Below are positions 62,060 through 64,000 of a stretch of DNA of 64,000 nucleotides, piece by piece (within the stretch, counting starts at the first letter, position 1; every line of letters begins with the position of its first letter). A model generated the notes under the pieces. The model was not told the origin of the DNA. It searched no databases and worked only from the letters and a program-made list of their open reading frames with translations. Made by a program: the position numbers and the translations under genes. This DNA comes from Cyclina sinensis (lineage: Eukaryota > Mollusca > Bivalvia > Venerida > Veneridae), in contig JAAONU010000001.1 of NCBI GenBank assembly GCA_012932295.1, positions 30,194,921-30,258,920 of the forward strand. Direction: 5' to 3'.

Positions 62060-62215
62060 TAAGGATGATCAGGAGGTACTTACTTAATCAGGCCAAGGTA
62101 CTTGATCAAGCAGAGCTAGGTACATGACCATTTTTTATCAGGTGGTAGTGTCTGATCAGGCAGTCGTACTTGATCTGGCAAGAATACTTACTAGATCAGG
62201 CAGACATACATGATA
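62060..62215. repeat. Degenerate GATCAGGC-rich repeat
   Basis: Irregularly spaced copies of GATCAGGC, GATCAAGC, GATCTGGC and neighbouring GTACTTGATC occur about six to seven times, directly after the 46-bp minisatellite. Confidence 0.55.
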
Positions 62216-64000
62216 GGACAGGGAATTTGTAGAAGCTTTCTCTCTATTTTCAGTGCCAAAACTTAATCGAAACATATTTACGTCAAAAATGAACTTACAG
62301 AAATTAATGATCAGGACTATTTTCTCTTCCCTTTTAAGAGACTGGTTTCTAATTCCTTCAAAGTATAGACTATCCTGACAGCACTGAGGGCTTGTATTTA
62401 TTGCTTTAAACTGGCTGCTTGAAAACTGATTTTCTACCTGTTCTTTTTTACATCTTCAATCTTTCGTTGTATGGAACTTATTGTGCAGAACAAACTCTCA
62501 ATAAGATCATAAATGGTCAATGCCCTCTAGACCCTTTGTGCTCAGTCATCTTTCTTAAACTGAAATGGTGTAAGTTACATGTGTTGGTCAAATTAATCAT
62601 CAAGCCTTTTTGTGATAAACTACACCTGGGAAAACAGCTACATTAGGGTTTCATGACATAAGAGAAATCAAATTTTGCTAATTCATCTGCCAAATTTATA
62701 CAAACAAATAAGACATCTGTGTATTCATTACACTTATATCAATGAGACAATCACTTGTTGTGCTGATCAAAGACGTCCCCAAGAAACTAAGATGACAACA
62801 ATATCCAAGCTGTTGCAAAAGTGTTTATTTTAGAACTCCCCTCAGGTGACATGGTGGAGGGTAGAGTGATGTTAGTGGAGTTGACAGGCAGACAAGCACC
62901 TGCCCTGGGAGCACAAGTCAACTGGAAGAAGCCATGTTTATCTTTACTATTGATCTTCCTGGTTAAAACCCATAAGCTCCACTGTCACTCTGGGGTCAAA
63001 AAATGAATAGCTTGATGCTTGAAAAATTCAGACAATGAAAATTTTACATGCTGTAAAGTTCATTTGTAACTTTTGCATTTAAAAATAATATTGATTTGAT
63101 TGAAATCAAACTTGTAAAATATTTATATAGTGAACATCACCTGGATAAGACATAAATTAAGAGGAAACTGAACATAATAAAAACTGAAGTAATTACAAAT
63201 GACTATTTAAAAATTGGCTTTAGCTGACCTGGGGTGGACACTTGTAGCGGACAGCTGTTACAGTACCATGGCTGATGTTGACATAAAACATCAAATGGTC
63301 AGTCACACTGGACAACAGCTTGACCATCATCAAAAGACATGTGACTAGTTTATGATTTACATCTCATAGTAATTGAATAAAATGAACTGTCAGCCATCGC
63401 CCCACTCAGATTTTCTACCTTTAATTAATTGTATACTTAAGAATGTTTAAACTTAGTACATTCATGAATGCAGTAAAACAGGATGTTTAATATAAACAAA
63501 AACTGTTATGTTTTACACCTACACTGAATCAAATGTTCAACAGCATTTTGTTTTCCCATAGCCTTCATAATCTATGAAAATGTCTCCATCACTGTGACAC
63601 CATGATGACAACTGTGCCAGACTGGCACATTCCTGTAACTTATTTTTTTAGGAAACTTGTAAATGTCGCATATTTAAACTGAAAGTGAAAATTGGGAAGG
63701 ATTCTTACTTTTTTGCTGAGGACTTGCCAAAACAGTGAGATAACCTTCGAGTATGTCAAGGGTATACTTGAAGCAAATGAAGTAGGCTAAACAATCACTT
63801 TAATCAACTCAATACACATACTGTGCGGTAGGTCTACAATATTTTAACATGAAAATCTCACAACTATGGAATAAAGATTCTGAAGAACAAATGTCATATT
63901 TCACTGTGCTGTAAACATGTCTAAAAGCTAAACATGTTGACAGACAATTGAACACGTGCATCTGTGCTGCTGTGCCTTTGTTCAAAGGGGACTTGTGTTT
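62216..64000. other. Unassigned sequence to window end
   Basis: AT-rich, with no recognised gene or repeat. The frame at 62,821-63,006 has no family resemblance. Confidence 0.5.

Noticed and set aside
61359..62127. Overlapping 60-110-codon frames in the 46-bp repeat
   Set aside because: All come from the tandem repeat; 46 is not a multiple of three, so each frame simply cycles.

Overview
This is AT-rich eukaryotic DNA. The interspersed repeat families look like those I know from bivalve mollusc genomes, so a bivalve (or a close lophotrochozoan) is the most likely source. The window carries one complete recognisable gene, on the minus strand: an UNC5-family netrin receptor. I assembled it as 17 coding exons between 45,367 (start codon) and 13,928 (stop). 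All splice junctions are GT-AG, the phases agree at every junction, and the 3,114-nt CDS predicts 1,037 residues. Domain order is signal peptide, Ig1, Ig2, TSR1, TSR2, two tiny linker exons, one transmembrane helix, a His-rich mini-exon, a long cytoplasmic linker, ZU5, UPA and death domain.

Layout. Positions 1-10,000, downstream of the gene, are a pile of nested repeats: a ~9.8-kb structure with ~150-bp terminal inverted repeats (145-9,940), arrays rich in AAGGTCA, a CpG-dense 0.9-kb inverted repeat (about 3,590-4,531), a truncated PIF1-type helicase exon (4,712-5,290), a ~324-bp dimeric satellite, and a ~1.56-kb element (8,140-9,704) inserted into one of the arrays. Positions 10,000-13,927 are 3' flank or UTR with a perfect 4 x 28 bp tandem repeat. 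Positions 13,928-45,367 are the UNC5 gene. Its introns hold a 2.7-kb non-autonomous element (intron 6), a SINE with a perfect 15-bp target duplication beside the exon 2 donor (intron 2), and a 37-bp duplication (intron 4).

Positions 45,368-64,000, upstream of the gene, have no convincing coding exon. They hold two minisatellites (28-30 bp units at 47.0-47.7 kb, 46 bp units at 61.3-62.0 kb), a 374-bp MITE with 34-bp inverted ends and a TAG duplication (53,921-54,294), another composite repeat, and a possible cis-regulatory cluster near 52.7 kb.

I found no new multi-gene system. The observations most worth following up are the phase-1 mini-exons around the UNC5 membrane segment, the recent SINE 44 bp from a splice donor, the CpG-rich hairpin element, and the evidence that mobile elements with shared ends carry different internal satellites. 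Coordinates come from reading the sequence by eye. Splice choices are predictions without transcript data.
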